A stretch of 64,000 nt of DNA from Acidiphilium rubrum (GTDB taxonomy: Bacteria; Pseudomonadota; Alphaproteobacteria; Acetobacterales; Acetobacteraceae): assembly GCF_900156265.1 (NCBI RefSeq), contig NZ_FTNE01000005.1:126658-190657 (forward strand), read 5' to 3'. The position numbers were made by a program, and so were the translations under genes. The notes under the pieces were generated by a model, which saw only the letters and a list, made by a program, of their open reading frames with translations, did no database searches and had not been told where the DNA came from. Every line of letters begins with the position of its first letter. Position 1 is the stretch's first letter. Shown here in pieces: positions 8,427 to 17,508 of the stretch.

Positions 8427-8912
8427 ATGATCAAAGTCGGTGACAAGCTGCCGTCCATGAAACTGATGACCCCCGGCGCCGAAGGCCCGCAGGAGGTCGA
8501 TACCGCCGATCTGTTCGCCGGCAAGACCGTGGTAATGTTCGCCGTCCCCGGCGCGTTCACCCCCACCTGCAGCGCCAAGCATCTGCCCGGCTTTACCGAG
8601 CATTACGACGCGCTGAAGGCCAAGGGTGTCGATTCCATCATCTGCCTCGCGGTGAACGACGTGTTCGTGATGGGCGCCTGGGCCGCCAGCCAGAAGGGCG
8701 CCGATCACATCACCTTCCTGGCCGATGGGTCGGGCATGTTCACCCGGGCGCTCGGCCTCGAGCTCGATCTGGTGGCACGCGGCCTCGGGGTGCGCAGCCA
8801 GCGTTTCGCCCTGATCGCCAAGGACGGCGTGGTCACCCATCTCGCGGTCGAGCAGGCCGGCGGGTTCGAGGTCAGCCGCGCCGAGGCGATCCTGGAGGCG
8901 CTGCCCGCCTGA
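8427..8912 (+). CDS. Peroxiredoxin, Prx5 type
   Basis: Thiol peroxidase reducing hydrogen peroxide and organic peroxides in the cytosol. The 161 residues show the Prx5 pattern: start IKVGDKLPSMKL, peroxidatic site VPGAFTPTCSAKHLPGF with Cys near residue 49, then NDVFVMGAWA and the GLGVRSQRFALI strand. No C-terminal glutaredoxin domain is fused, so the reductant must come in trans. AGGAG lies 8 bases before the ATG at 8427. The glycosyltransferase gene starts 2 bases after the stop. Confidence 0.92.
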   Translation: MIKVGDKLPSMKLMTPGAEGPQEVDTADLFAGKTVVMFAVPGAFTPTCSAKHLPGFTEHYDALKAKGVDSIICLAVNDVFVMGAWAASQKGADHITFLADGSGMFTRALGLELDLVARGLGVRSQRFALIAKDGVVTHLAVEQAGGFEVSRAEAILEALPA

Positions 8913-8914
8913 CC

Positions 8915-10009
8915 ATGACCGATGCGCCAGCTCCGGCGCTCTGCGTTGTCGTGCCGTGCTACAACGAAGCCCTGAACGTCGCCCCGATGGTCGCGGCGCT
9001 CGATGCCGCGCTCACCGGCCTCGCCTGGGAAGTCGTGTTCGTCGATGACGACAGCCCGGACGGCACGGCCGATACGGTGCGCCGCATCGCGCGCACCGAC
9101 CCGCGGGTGCGCTGCCTGCGCCGGATCGGCCGGCGCGGCCTGTCCTCGGCGGTAATCGAAGGGGCCTTGTCGAGTTCGGCCGATTTCATCGCGGTGATCG
9201 ACGGCGATCTCCAGCACGATGAAACCCGCCTGCCGGCGATGCTGCACAAAGTCGAAGACGGCGCGGATATCGCGATCGGTAGCCGCCACGTCGGCGATGG
9301 CGACGCCGCGGGCCTCGCCTCGCCACTGCGCGAACGCCTGTCCGCCACCGGCATCAGCCTCGCCCAGATGCTCGCCCGCGCCCCGATCAACGACCCGATG
9401 AGCGGATTTTTCCTGCTCCGCCGCACAAGGTTCGAAGCTCTGGCGCACCGGCTGAACGGCCAAGGGTTCAAGATTTTGCTCGACCTGCTGCTGGCCGCAC
9501 CGCAACCGCTGACCATCGTCGAGGTGCCGTACCAGTTCCGCCCGCGCACCGCCGGCGAAAGCAAGCTCGACATTCTGGTGCTGGTTCAATTCGCCGGCCT
9601 GCTGATCGACAAATCGCTGGGCGGCGTCCTGCCGCTGCGCTTCCTCGCCTTCGCCCTGGTCGGCGCCTTCGGCATGCTGGTCAATCTGCTGGTCACCAGC
9701 GCCGCCCGCCGCCTCGGCCTCGATTTCGGCACTGCGCAGACCATCGGTACCATCATCGCGATGATCGCGAATTTCGAGCTGAACAACCGGCTGACCTATC
9801 GCACCATGCGCCTGCGCGGCGGCGGCTACTGGCGCGGCCTCGTATTGTTCATGCTGGTCTGCGGCCTGGGCGCGATCGCCAATATCGGCATCGCGCGCGC
9901 GCTGTATCACGACAACACCGCCGGACTCGCCGCGAGTGCGGCGGGTGCCGCGATCGGCGTGGTCTGGAATTACGCGGTATCGGCCACGCTGGTCTGGCGC
10001 GCGCGGTGA
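8915..10009 (+). CDS. Polyprenol-phosphate glycosyltransferase (GT2) with GtrA-like C-terminus
   Basis: A 364-residue inner-membrane protein. The N-terminal GT2 domain (about 10-235) resembles dolichol/undecaprenyl-phosphate mannosyltransferases: VVVPCYNEALNV, the DDDSPDGT motif, DGDLQHDE and the NDPMSGFFLLRR segment. The C-terminal part (about 245-360) has four membrane helices of the GtrA type. It probably loads a sugar on a polyprenyl phosphate that the next gene's product uses: that gene encodes a GT39-like transferase and its start overlaps this stop as GTGA. Acceptor and sugar are unknown. Confidence 0.9.
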   Translation: MTDAPAPALCVVVPCYNEALNVAPMVAALDAALTGLAWEVVFVDDDSPDGTADTVRRIARTDPRVRCLRRIGRRGLSSAVIEGALSSSADFIAVIDGDLQHDETRLPAMLHKVEDGADIAIGSRHVGDGDAAGLASPLRERLSATGISLAQMLARAPINDPMSGFFLLRRTRFEALAHRLNGQGFKILLDLLLAAPQPLTIVEVPYQFRPRTAGESKLDILVLVQFAGLLIDKSLGGVLPLRFLAFALVGAFGMLVNLLVTSAARRLGLDFGTAQTIGTIIAMIANFELNNRLTYRTMRLRGGGYWRGLVLFMLVCGLGAIANIGIARALYHDNTAGLAASAAGAAIGVVWNYAVSATLVWRAR

Positions 10010-11439
10010 CCCCGCGCGCCTGGCTCATCCTGCTCGCGGCGCTGACCGCGCTGCGGCTGATCGTCGCCGCAATCGTCCCGCTCGCGCCGGACGAGGCCTA
10101 TTACTGGCTTTGGTCGCGCCACCTCCAGCCCGGCTATTTCGACGATTCGCCGCTGATCGCCTGGTGGATTCGCATCGGAACGTCCGTGTTCGGCTCTTCC
10201 ATGCTGGGGATCCGCCTGCTCTCGCCGATCAGTGCGGCCATCGGCTCGCTGCTGCTATGGCGCGCCGGCGAGGATCTGTTTCCCGCACGCAACGCCGGGC
10301 TGATGGCGGCGGTGCTGCTGAACGCCACCCTGCTGCTCAACGCCGGCGCCATCATCACCACGCCCGATACACCTTTATTATTGTTCTGGACCGCGACACT
10401 CGCCGCCGTCGCGCGCTGGCACGCCACCGCCGACGACCGCTGGTGGCTCGCCGCCGGCATCGCCGCCGGCCTCGCGCTCGATGCCAAATACACCGGCCTG
10501 CTCATCCTGGTCGCGATCGGCCTCTGGCTGCTGACCACCCCGGCCGGCCGCGCCGCACTGGCCCGCCCGCTGCCCTGGCTCGGTCTCGCCTTGTCCTTCG
10601 TGGTGTTCGCCCCGGTCATCCTCTGGAACGCCGATCACGGCTGGGCCAGCTTCGCCAAGCAGGGCGGCCGCAGCGCGCATCTCGACCTCGCCGGCGCGCC
10701 CGGCCATCTGGCGGGGCTGATCGGCAGCCAGATCGGCCTGGTCACGCCCGGGGTGATCGTACTGATGACCATCGGTCTCTGGTCAGCGCTGCGCCGGCGC
10801 AGCCCGGCCGGCGATCTGGTCGCCCTCACCGTGCTGGTACCCGGCGCGGTGTTCGCCGAACATATCCTCTCGGGTGCGGTCCAACCCAACTGGCCGGCGA
10901 TCATGATCCCCGGCGCCGCGCTGGCCGCCGCCGGCGCCGCGCCCGGCATCACCCGCCGCTTCATCACCCCCGCCGCCGCCCTGGGGGCCGCAATGTCCGC
11001 TTTGGTCTACGCTCAGGCGATCGCCGCACCGCTGCCGCTCCCGGTCGCGCGCGATCCCACCGCCCTGCAACTCGCCGGCTGGCGCGGCCTCGCCACGGCG
11101 CTGGGCGCGCTGGCACGGGCTCATCACGTCGATACCATCGGCGCGGTCGATTACGGTCTGGTCGCCGAACTCGGCCATGATGCGTCACGCCACCTCGCGG
11201 TGGTCGGCATCGGCGCGCGTTGGCAGTATTTCGCGCGCCCCCGGCTGAGGGTGGGTCAGACCCTGCTGCTGATCGCGCCGGTTTATTTGCCCACCCCGGT
11301 CGCGCCGCGGTTTACCCGCATCGTTTTCCTCGGCACGATGGCGCGCCGGCGCGCAGGTGCGGCGATCCGATCCTACAACGTCTTCGAGGTGACATTCATG
11401 GGCCACGCCCAATCCGCCATCATGCGAGCGGCACGATGA
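10006..11439 (+). CDS. GT39-family membrane glycosyltransferase (ArnT/PMT-like)
   Basis: A 477-residue polytopic protein with the acidic signature of lipid-linked sugar transferases just after the first helix: LAPDEAYYWLWSRHLQPGYF (residues about 25-44), then DDSPLIAWWIR. Eight or more hydrophobic segments follow, with a soluble C-terminal part. Such enzymes move a sugar from polyprenyl phosphate to lipid A, protein or polysaccharide outside the membrane. The GTG start overlaps the upstream gene and the stop overlaps the next gene (ATGA), so the three are translationally coupled. Confidence 0.88.
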   Translation: MTPRAWLILLAALTALRLIVAAIVPLAPDEAYYWLWSRHLQPGYFDDSPLIAWWIRIGTSVFGSSMLGIRLLSPISAAIGSLLLWRAGEDLFPARNAGLMAAVLLNATLLLNAGAIITTPDTPLLLFWTATLAAVARWHATADDRWWLAAGIAAGLALDAKYTGLLILVAIGLWLLTTPAGRAALARPLPWLGLALSFVVFAPVILWNADHGWASFAKQGGRSAHLDLAGAPGHLAGLIGSQIGLVTPGVIVLMTIGLWSALRRRSPAGDLVALTVLVPGAVFAEHILSGAVQPNWPAIMIPGAALAAAGAAPGITRRFITPAAALGAAMSALVYAQAIAAPLPLPVARDPTALQLAGWRGLATALGALARAHHVDTIGAVDYGLVAELGHDASRHLAVVGIGARWQYFARPRLRVGQTLLLIAPVYLPTPVAPRFTRIVFLGTMARRRAGAAIRSYNVFEVTFMGHAQSAIMRAAR

Positions 11440-12413
11440 TCCCGACGCCCGACGACGTTCACCGCGCCGCGGCGCTGATCGTCCCGCATATCGTCCGCAC
11501 CCCCACGCTGCGCTCGGCAGCACTCGATGAACGGACCGGCACGACCGCGTTCATCAAGGCCGAACCCCTGCAGCGCACCGGCAGCTTCAAGCTGCGCGGT
11601 GCCACCAACGCGCTGCACCGCCTGCCGGAAGCGGTGCGCCGGCACGGCGTCGTCACCTATTCCTCGGGCAATCACGGCCAGGCGATCGCCTGCGCCGCCG
11701 CGGCGCTCGGCATCGGTGCGACCATCGTGATGCCGGCCGATGCTCCGTCGATCAAGCGCGAAGCGACCGCCGCCTGGGGTGCCACGATCGTGCAGTTCGA
11801 CCGGCGCACCGAGGATCGCGCCGCGATCGGCCAGGACATCGCGGCGCGCACCGGGGCCACGCTGATCCCGCCGTTCGAGCATCCGGACGTGATCGCCGGG
11901 CAGGGCACGCTCGCGCTCGAACTGGTGGCGGATGCGCGTGCCGCCGGCGCCGAGCTTGATTTCATCCTGGTCTGCACCGGCGGCGGCGGCCTCACCGCCG
12001 GCTGCGCACTGGCGCTGCAAAGCGTCTCGCCGATGACGCGCCTGATCGCGGTTGAACCCGAAGGCTGGGACGATACCGGCCGCTCGCTCGCCGCCGGCAC
12101 CCTTATCACCAACGACGGCACCGGTTCACCGCTGTGCGACGCGCTGCTGGCCATGACACCGGGGGCACTGACCTTCTCGATCAACCAGCGCCTGCTCGCC
12201 GGCGCGGTCGCGGTGACCGATGCGGCGGTACTGCGCGCGATCGGCTTTGCGGCACGGCACCTGAAACTGGTCGTCGAGCCGGGCGGCGCGGTGGCGCTTG
12301 CGGCCCTGCTCGGCGAAGCCCTGCCGCTCGCGGGCCTGACCGTCGGCGTCGTCCTGTCCGGCGGCAATATCGACCCCGCCATCTTTGCCCGCGCATTAAC
12401 CGACCCCGATTAG
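11436..12413 (+). CDS. PLP-dependent threonine dehydratase / serine racemase-like enzyme
   Basis: A 325-residue fold-type II PLP enzyme. GSFKLRGATNAL near residue 50 carries the Schiff-base Lys; SSGNHGQAIA (about 75-84) contacts the cofactor; CTGGGGLTAGCA binds the phosphate; VVLSGGNID is the C-terminal family strand. There is no ACT regulatory domain, so it is the short catabolic form, and its neighbours say nothing of its substrate. The ATG overlaps the GT39 stop as ATGA. Threonine/serine dehydratase is the best reading, racemase the alternative. Confidence 0.86.
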   Translation: MIPTPDDVHRAAALIVPHIVRTPTLRSAALDERTGTTAFIKAEPLQRTGSFKLRGATNALHRLPEAVRRHGVVTYSSGNHGQAIACAAAALGIGATIVMPADAPSIKREATAAWGATIVQFDRRTEDRAAIGQDIAARTGATLIPPFEHPDVIAGQGTLALELVADARAAGAELDFILVCTGGGGLTAGCALALQSVSPMTRLIAVEPEGWDDTGRSLAAGTLITNDGTGSPLCDALLAMTPGALTFSINQRLLAGAVAVTDAAVLRAIGFAARHLKLVVEPGGAVALAALLGEALPLAGLTVGVVLSGGNIDPAIFARALTDPD

Positions 12414-12466
12414 TCTTTCGTTAACCCCGCCCCGCGATACTGCCCCCCGAAGGCGGTGCAACAACG

Positions 12467-13519
12467 ATGGCTTCGAAGAAACCACGAGCGGGCAAGGCGG
12501 GTAATCAGGCGGTCAACGTCATTATCCGCAAGGAAGAGATTGTCGAGGGCGGCCACCATGGCGGCGCCTGGAAGGTCGCCTATGCCGATTTCGTGACCGC
12601 GATGATGGCATTCTTCCTGCTGATGTGGCTGATCAACGCAACCACGGAAGCCCAGCGCGTCGGCCTCGCCGATTATTTCAGCCAGGCCAATGTGCTCAAC
12701 CGTGGCGCCTCCGGTGAGGGCAAGCCGTTCGGCGGCCGCACCCCGTTCGATCATGGCGCCCTCACGTCCGATCTCGGGGCCGTGCGCGTCACCGTCGGGC
12801 ACAACCCGGTCTCGCCAACCGTGCCGCACGTGCCGCAAGGCCAACAAATCCGCCCGGTCAACGCGACCGGCCAACATCTCGCCAATGTCACGACGACCCA
12901 GCAAGGCGCCGGCAAACCAGGCAGCGGTGCAGTGCCGAGCATGGCACCCCCGCCCGCGGCACCGAGCGTGTCCGCCGTCGCCAACGGCGGCCTCGCCGCG
13001 GGCAATCTCGGCCATCGCCGCTTCGCCGCCGCATCCCAGGCGATGACGCAGGCGATCAAAGCCGATCCGGCGCTGCGGGTGCTCTCTCATCAGATCAGTA
13101 TCCGCGAAACGCCGCAGGGCCTCGAAATCCAGATCATGGACACCCACAAGCGGCCGATGTTCAAGCTCGGTTCATCGGAACCCAACGCCATGACCGGCGC
13201 GCTGATCCGCAAGATCACCCCGATCCTGGACAAGCTGGCGGACCCGATCAAGATTTCCGGCTACACCGATGCCACGCCCTATATCGGCACCGGCCAGAGC
13301 AACTGGGATCTGTCGGTCGAGCGCGCGAACGCGACGCGCCGGCTGATGGAGCAGGCCGGCCTGCCGAAACCGCTGATCAGTGCCGTGGTCGGCTATGCCG
13401 ACCGCGATCTGCTGCTACCAAAAACGCCGCGCGCCGCAGGCAACCGGCGGGTTGCAATCCTCGTATTGCGTCCCGCGCTGGTGAATGGGGTCAAAACATA
13501 TGGTGCGACCGCGCCATGA
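12467..13519 (+). CDS. motB: Flagellar motor stator protein MotB
   Basis: A 350-residue stator subunit. The N-terminal region GGAWKVAYADFVTAMMAFFL contains the conserved proton-binding Asp at the start of the single membrane helix (about residue 41). A long Pro/Gly/Ala-rich linker follows (about 80-190), then an OmpA-like peptidoglycan-binding domain (about 200-335) with ISGYTDATPY, WDLSVERANATRRLM and NRRVAILV. The long linker is like alphaproteobacterial MotB. It precedes motA, the reverse of the usual order, with about 40 bases between. Confidence 0.93.
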   Translation: MASKKPRAGKAGNQAVNVIIRKEEIVEGGHHGGAWKVAYADFVTAMMAFFLLMWLINATTEAQRVGLADYFSQANVLNRGASGEGKPFGGRTPFDHGALTSDLGAVRVTVGHNPVSPTVPHVPQGQQIRPVNATGQHLANVTTTQQGAGKPGSGAVPSMAPPPAAPSVSAVANGGLAAGNLGHRRFAAASQAMTQAIKADPALRVLSHQISIRETPQGLEIQIMDTHKRPMFKLGSSEPNAMTGALIRKITPILDKLADPIKISGYTDATPYIGTGQSNWDLSVERANATRRLMEQAGLPKPLISAVVGYADRDLLLPKTPRAAGNRRVAILVLRPALVNGVKTYGATAP

Positions 13520-13558
13520 CCCGATATTCGAAGATCTGTTTGAATAATTCGGTGAGTG

Positions 13559-14428
13559 ATGCTGACTTTGGGAGGCGTGGCCTTTCTGCTCGTCTGCGTA
13601 TTCGGGGTGTTTATCGCCACCGGCGGCGCAATCGGGCCGTTAATGAAATCAATGCCGCTGGAATTCGTCACGATCGGCGGTGCCGCGATCGGCACGTTCA
13701 TCGCCGGCAACTCGATGCACCACATCAAACACACGTTGAGCGATTTCAAGAAGGTGATGAAGGGTGGCTCCTTCAAAAAGACCGACTATACCGAGCTGCT
13801 CTGCATGTTGTTCTATCTGGTGCGGCTCGCCTCGACCAAGGGGGCCATGGCGCTCGAAGCCCATATCGAACGGCCGGAAGAGAGCCCGGTATTTCAGCAT
13901 TTCCCCCGCATCCTGAAAAACCATCACGCGACCGCCATCATGTGCGATTATCTGCGCATGGTCGGCATGAACGCCGATGATCCCCACCAGATCGAAGACG
14001 TCATGGCCCGCGAACTGCGCAAGACCCTGACCGAGGAGTTGCACGGCGCCCACACGTTGCAGACCATGGCGGATGGTCTGCCCGCGCTCGGCATCGTCGC
14101 CGCCGTGCTCGGCGTCATCAAGACCATGGCCCACATCAGCCAGCCGCCCGCCGTCCTGGGCGAAATGATCGGCGAGGCGCTGACCGGCACATTCCTCGGC
14201 GTTCTGCTGGCCTATGGCATCGTCAGCCCGCTCGCCGTGCGGATGCGCGGCGTGGTCGAGGAGGATTCGCGCTATTTCGAAGTGATCCGCGCTGTTCTGG
14301 TCGCGCATCTGCACGGCAACGCGCCGCAGGTCAGTGTCGAGATCGGGCGCAAAATGGTGCCCAACCTCCACATGCCGAGCTTCGCCGAACTCGAGGAATC
14401 GGTGCAGACCCTGAAAATCGGCGCCTGA
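13559..14428 (+). CDS. motA: Flagellar motor stator protein MotA
   Basis: Proton-channel subunit of the stator, 289 residues with four membrane segments: two at the N-terminus (MLTLGGVAFLLVCVFGVF; FVTIGGAAIGTFIAGN), a large cytoplasmic loop, and two more near 170-225 (PALGIVAAVLGVIKTM; GTFLGVLLAYGIVSPLA). The loop carries LVRLASTKGAMALEAHIERP, the region that contacts FliG. I use ATG 13559, which gives the usual ML start; a GTG one codon upstream is possible. It follows motB in the same operon. Confidence 0.93.
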   Translation: MLTLGGVAFLLVCVFGVFIATGGAIGPLMKSMPLEFVTIGGAAIGTFIAGNSMHHIKHTLSDFKKVMKGGSFKKTDYTELLCMLFYLVRLASTKGAMALEAHIERPEESPVFQHFPRILKNHHATAIMCDYLRMVGMNADDPHQIEDVMARELRKTLTEELHGAHTLQTMADGLPALGIVAAVLGVIKTMAHISQPPAVLGEMIGEALTGTFLGVLLAYGIVSPLAVRMRGVVEEDSRYFEVIRAVLVAHLHGNAPQVSVEIGRKMVPNLHMPSFAELEESVQTLKIGA

Positions 14429-14440
14429 CGATGCGCCGCC

Positions 14441-14950
14441 TCAATTATCAGCGTCGAGGGCGCGCTGCATGATGATCACATCGAGCCAGCGGCCGAACTT
14501 GAACCCGACATCGCGCATCGTGCCGACACGTTGAAACCCGAGGCTCGCATGCACCCCGATCGAGCCGGTATTCTCGGAATCGCCGATCACCGCCAGCATC
14601 TGGCGAAACCCGCCGGCCCGCGCATCGCTCAACAGGCGCCCGACCAGCGCCTTGCCGACCCCCTGACCCCGCACGTTCTCGCGGACATAGACGCTATCCT
14701 CAGCGGTGAACCGATAGGCCGAGCGCGGGCGATACTGATCGAAATAAGCAAACCCGAGCAAGCCGGTCGCATCGGTCGCCACCAGCCACGAGCGGCCGGC
14801 CCCCACGATCTGCCGGTGGCGGGTGGTGATCTCCTCGAGGGCAGGGGGGATCTCCTCGAATGTGCCGGTGCCTTCGAGTACATGATGCGCATAAATGGCC
14901 TGGCACGCGGGCAGGTCTTCGGCGGTCGCGGGGCGGATTTCCATGCGCAT
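14441..14950 (-). CDS. GNAT acetyltransferase, phosphinothricin acetyltransferase-like
   Basis: A 169-residue acetyltransferase. The N-terminal IRPATAEDLPACQAIYAHHV, TGTFEEIPP and the core VYVRENVRGQGVGKALV (acetyl-CoA loop) plus GSIGVHASLGFQRVGTMRDV match the Pat/YncA group that acetylates phosphinothricin or methionine analogues. ATG 14950 has GGAG 4 bases ahead; ATG 14944, two codons on, has better spacing. It is convergent with motA, 12 bases between the ends. Confidence 0.82.
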   Translation of the reverse strand: MRMEIRPATAEDLPACQAIYAHHVLEGTGTFEEIPPALEEITTRHRQIVGAGRSWLVATDATGLLGFAYFDQYRPRSAYRFTAEDSVYVRENVRGQGVGKALVGRLLSDARAGGFRQMLAVIGDSENTGSIGVHASLGFQRVGTMRDVGFKFGRWLDVIIMQRALDADN

Positions 14951-15260
14951 TCGACTCCAGTTGGGCGAGCCCCAGTGATGCCGTCGCCGCCGCGACACCG
15001 CAAGGGCTTTGCAAACGTGCGTCCAGCCTGCCGCACGCGTACCGTTGGAATCACCAGCCCATTCAGCTATGGCAGCAGGCGGTATCTTTGTGCTATTATC
15101 GAGACCGGGTTGGAGAATTGATCTATTTCATTGAATTCGACCGTCGTTTCTGGTCTGTTGCAGTGCGGCGCAAGACGTGCGCAACTCGATCGCGTTCGCC
15201 ACATATTTATCGTCACCCGGTCAGACCCCAACCGGGCCAATCCAAGGGACAGCTCGCCCC

Positions 15261-17504
15261 ATGAATGATATCGTCGACAGCGCCGGCGCCGCCTCCCCCG
15301 ATCGCAGTAGCGAGGAGACCGAAGCGGAACACGTCCGCATCCTCGCGGTCAAAGCCGCCGCACGGTTTCACGGCGTCGATCTCGATACCGAGACGCTGAC
15401 GCTCGATCCCAAGGACCCCGCGCCGTCTTCGCCGCATCTGGTCGAATGGCTGCGCGAATCCGGCCTGTGGGTACGTGGCATCATGCTGAATTTTCGCCAG
15501 CTGATGAAGGTCGAAACCACCGCACCCGTCGTCCTGCTGCTGCGCGACGGCGGTGCCGCGCTGATGGTCTCCAACGATCGCGACCGGTCGATCATCTTCG
15601 TGCGCGACCCGCGCGCGCCGCTCGGCTCGGCGCCGATCGCGGTCGATGAAATCCGGCTGCGCCAGGTCTGGGATGGCGCAGTGCTGCTGATCCGCGGCGA
15701 GCGCGACGGTCAGGATGTCGAGCCACCCTTCAATTTCTCCCTCCTGTGGCGCATGGTGCTGATCGAAAAGCGCATCCTGCGCGATGTCGCGATCAGTTCG
15801 ATCACGCTGACCATCCTGCAGGTCCTGCCGATCCTGATGATCATGGTCGTGCTGAACACCGTGATCATCTACAAGAGCATCAACACCCTCATTCTCGTCA
15901 CGCTGATCTTCATCGTCTGCATCCTCTGGGAAGCGCTGCTCACCTGGGGCCGGCGCATGATGCTGGTCATTCTGTCCACCAGGATCGATGCCAGGCTCAA
16001 CCTGATGATCTTCGATCGGCTGATGACCCTGCCGATCGATTTCTTCGAAAAAAACCAGGCCGGCGATCTGTCCTACAAAGTCGGCCAGATCTACCGGGTG
16101 CGCGATTTCATCACCGGGCGGCTGCTGTCGACCTTCATCGACATGTTCATGGTCGCGTTGATCCTGCCGATCCTGTTCTATCTCGATGCCTTCCTGGCCT
16201 GGACCATTCTGATCGCGGCCGGGATCATCGCCGTCATCATCACCGCCTTCCTGCCGGCGATCGCGCGGTTGACCGGCAAGATCATCACGGCGGAAAGCGC
16301 CAAGGGTGCGGTGCTGGTCGAGAGCATCTACGGCATCCGCACCGTCAAGGCGCTCGCGCTGGAAAAAGTGCGCGCCGACGAGTGGGACGCCCGCGTCGCC
16401 GAAACCAGCCGTCTGAACATGCAGATGGGCAAGCTTTCGAACTGGCCGGTCGTGCTGTCGCTGCCGTTCGAGCGTTATGCCCAAGGCGGCGTGCTGCTGC
16501 TGGGCGGCTATATCGCGCTGACCTCGCAGAACCCGTTGGCGCTGGGCGGGCTGGTCGGGTTCATGCTGCTCGGCGGCCGCGTCGCTGGCCCGCTGGTCTC
16601 CTTCGCCCGGCTGATCCAGGATGCGCAGGAAGCCCGCGCCGCCGTCGCGATCGTCGGTCAGGTCTTGAACCGCCCGACCGAGCGCCGGGCGCTCAACACC
16701 GGCCTGCGCCCGCAGTTCCTGGGCTCGGTCGCGTTCGAAAACGTCACGTTCAGCTACGAGGGCACCAAGACGCCGGCGCTGAACAAGGTCAGTTTCGCGA
16801 TCCCGGAAGGCACCATGCTCGGCATCGTCGGCCGGTCCGGGTCGGGTAAATCGACCGTGACGCGCCTGCTCCAGGGCATCAACCGCGAATACACCGGCGC
16901 CGTCAAAATCGACAATACCGAACTGCGCGAGATCAATCTGCGGCATCTGCGCAAGAGCTTCGGCGTGGTGCTCCAGGATAATTTCCTGTTCCGCGGCTCG
17001 GTGCGCGACAATATCATCGCCGGCCGTCCCGGCCTCAGCTTCGAGGACGCGATCCGTGCGGCAAGGCTGGCCGGCGCTGAAGAATTCATCGAACGTCTGC
17101 CGCAGGGCTATGAAACCTTCATCCAGGAAGGCTCGCCCAACCTGTCCGGCGGTCAGAAGCAGCGCCTCGCGATCGCCCGCGCCCTGATCGCCGACCCGCG
17201 CCTGCTGATCCTCGATGAAGCGACCAGCGCGCTCGATCCGGAAAGCGAGGCGCTGATCAACGCCAACCTGCTGCGCATCGCCAGCAACCGAACGATGGTG
17301 ATCATTTCGCACCGCCTCGCCTCGCTGGTCGAGTGCGACCAGATCCTGGTGATGGATTCGGGCCAGGTGGTCGATCTGGGCAAGCATGGCGAACTGGTCG
17401 AGCGCTGCGCGATCTATCGCCATCTGTGGTTGCAGCAGAATCGCCACATGAATCCTGAGGGCGCGCGCAACGCACCGACGCCCACACTCGCGCAGGGAGA
17501 CTGA
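15261..17504 (+). CDS. Type I secretion ABC transporter with degenerate C39-like domain
   Basis: A 747-residue HlyB-type inner-membrane exporter. Residues about 1-145 take the place of a C39 peptidase domain but contain no Cys at all, so it is a non-cleaving C39-like domain as in RTX exporters. About six membrane helices follow (170-430). The ATPase has GRSGSGKST (about 524), LSGGQKQRLAIARAL (about 626) and LLILDEATSALD (about 649). AAGGGA lies 11 bases before ATG 15261. The HlyD gene follows after 4 bases. No RTX substrate and no TolC gene lie in the window. Confidence 0.92.
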   Translation: MNDIVDSAGAASPDRSSEETEAEHVRILAVKAAARFHGVDLDTETLTLDPKDPAPSSPHLVEWLRESGLWVRGIMLNFRQLMKVETTAPVVLLLRDGGAALMVSNDRDRSIIFVRDPRAPLGSAPIAVDEIRLRQVWDGAVLLIRGERDGQDVEPPFNFSLLWRMVLIEKRILRDVAISSITLTILQVLPILMIMVVLNTVIIYKSINTLILVTLIFIVCILWEALLTWGRRMMLVILSTRIDARLNLMIFDRLMTLPIDFFEKNQAGDLSYKVGQIYRVRDFITGRLLSTFIDMFMVALILPILFYLDAFLAWTILIAAGIIAVIITAFLPAIARLTGKIITAESAKGAVLVESIYGIRTVKALALEKVRADEWDARVAETSRLNMQMGKLSNWPVVLSLPFERYAQGGVLLLGGYIALTSQNPLALGGLVGFMLLGGRVAGPLVSFARLIQDAQEARAAVAIVGQVLNRPTERRALNTGLRPQFLGSVAFENVTFSYEGTKTPALNKVSFAIPEGTMLGIVGRSGSGKSTVTRLLQGINREYTGAVKIDNTELREINLRHLRKSFGVVLQDNFLFRGSVRDNIIAGRPGLSFEDAIRAARLAGAEEFIERLPQGYETFIQEGSPNLSGGQKQRLAIARALIADPRLLILDEATSALDPESEALINANLLRIASNRTMVIISHRLASLVECDQILVMDSGQVVDLGKHGELVERCAIYRHLWLQQNRHMNPEGARNAPTPTLAQGD

Positions 17505-17508
17505 TCCG

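Noticed and set aside
14951..15260. Gene in the gap before the ABC exporter
   Set aside because: About 310 bases with no frame that has both a start with ribosome site and family-like sequence; it probably holds only the exporter promoter.
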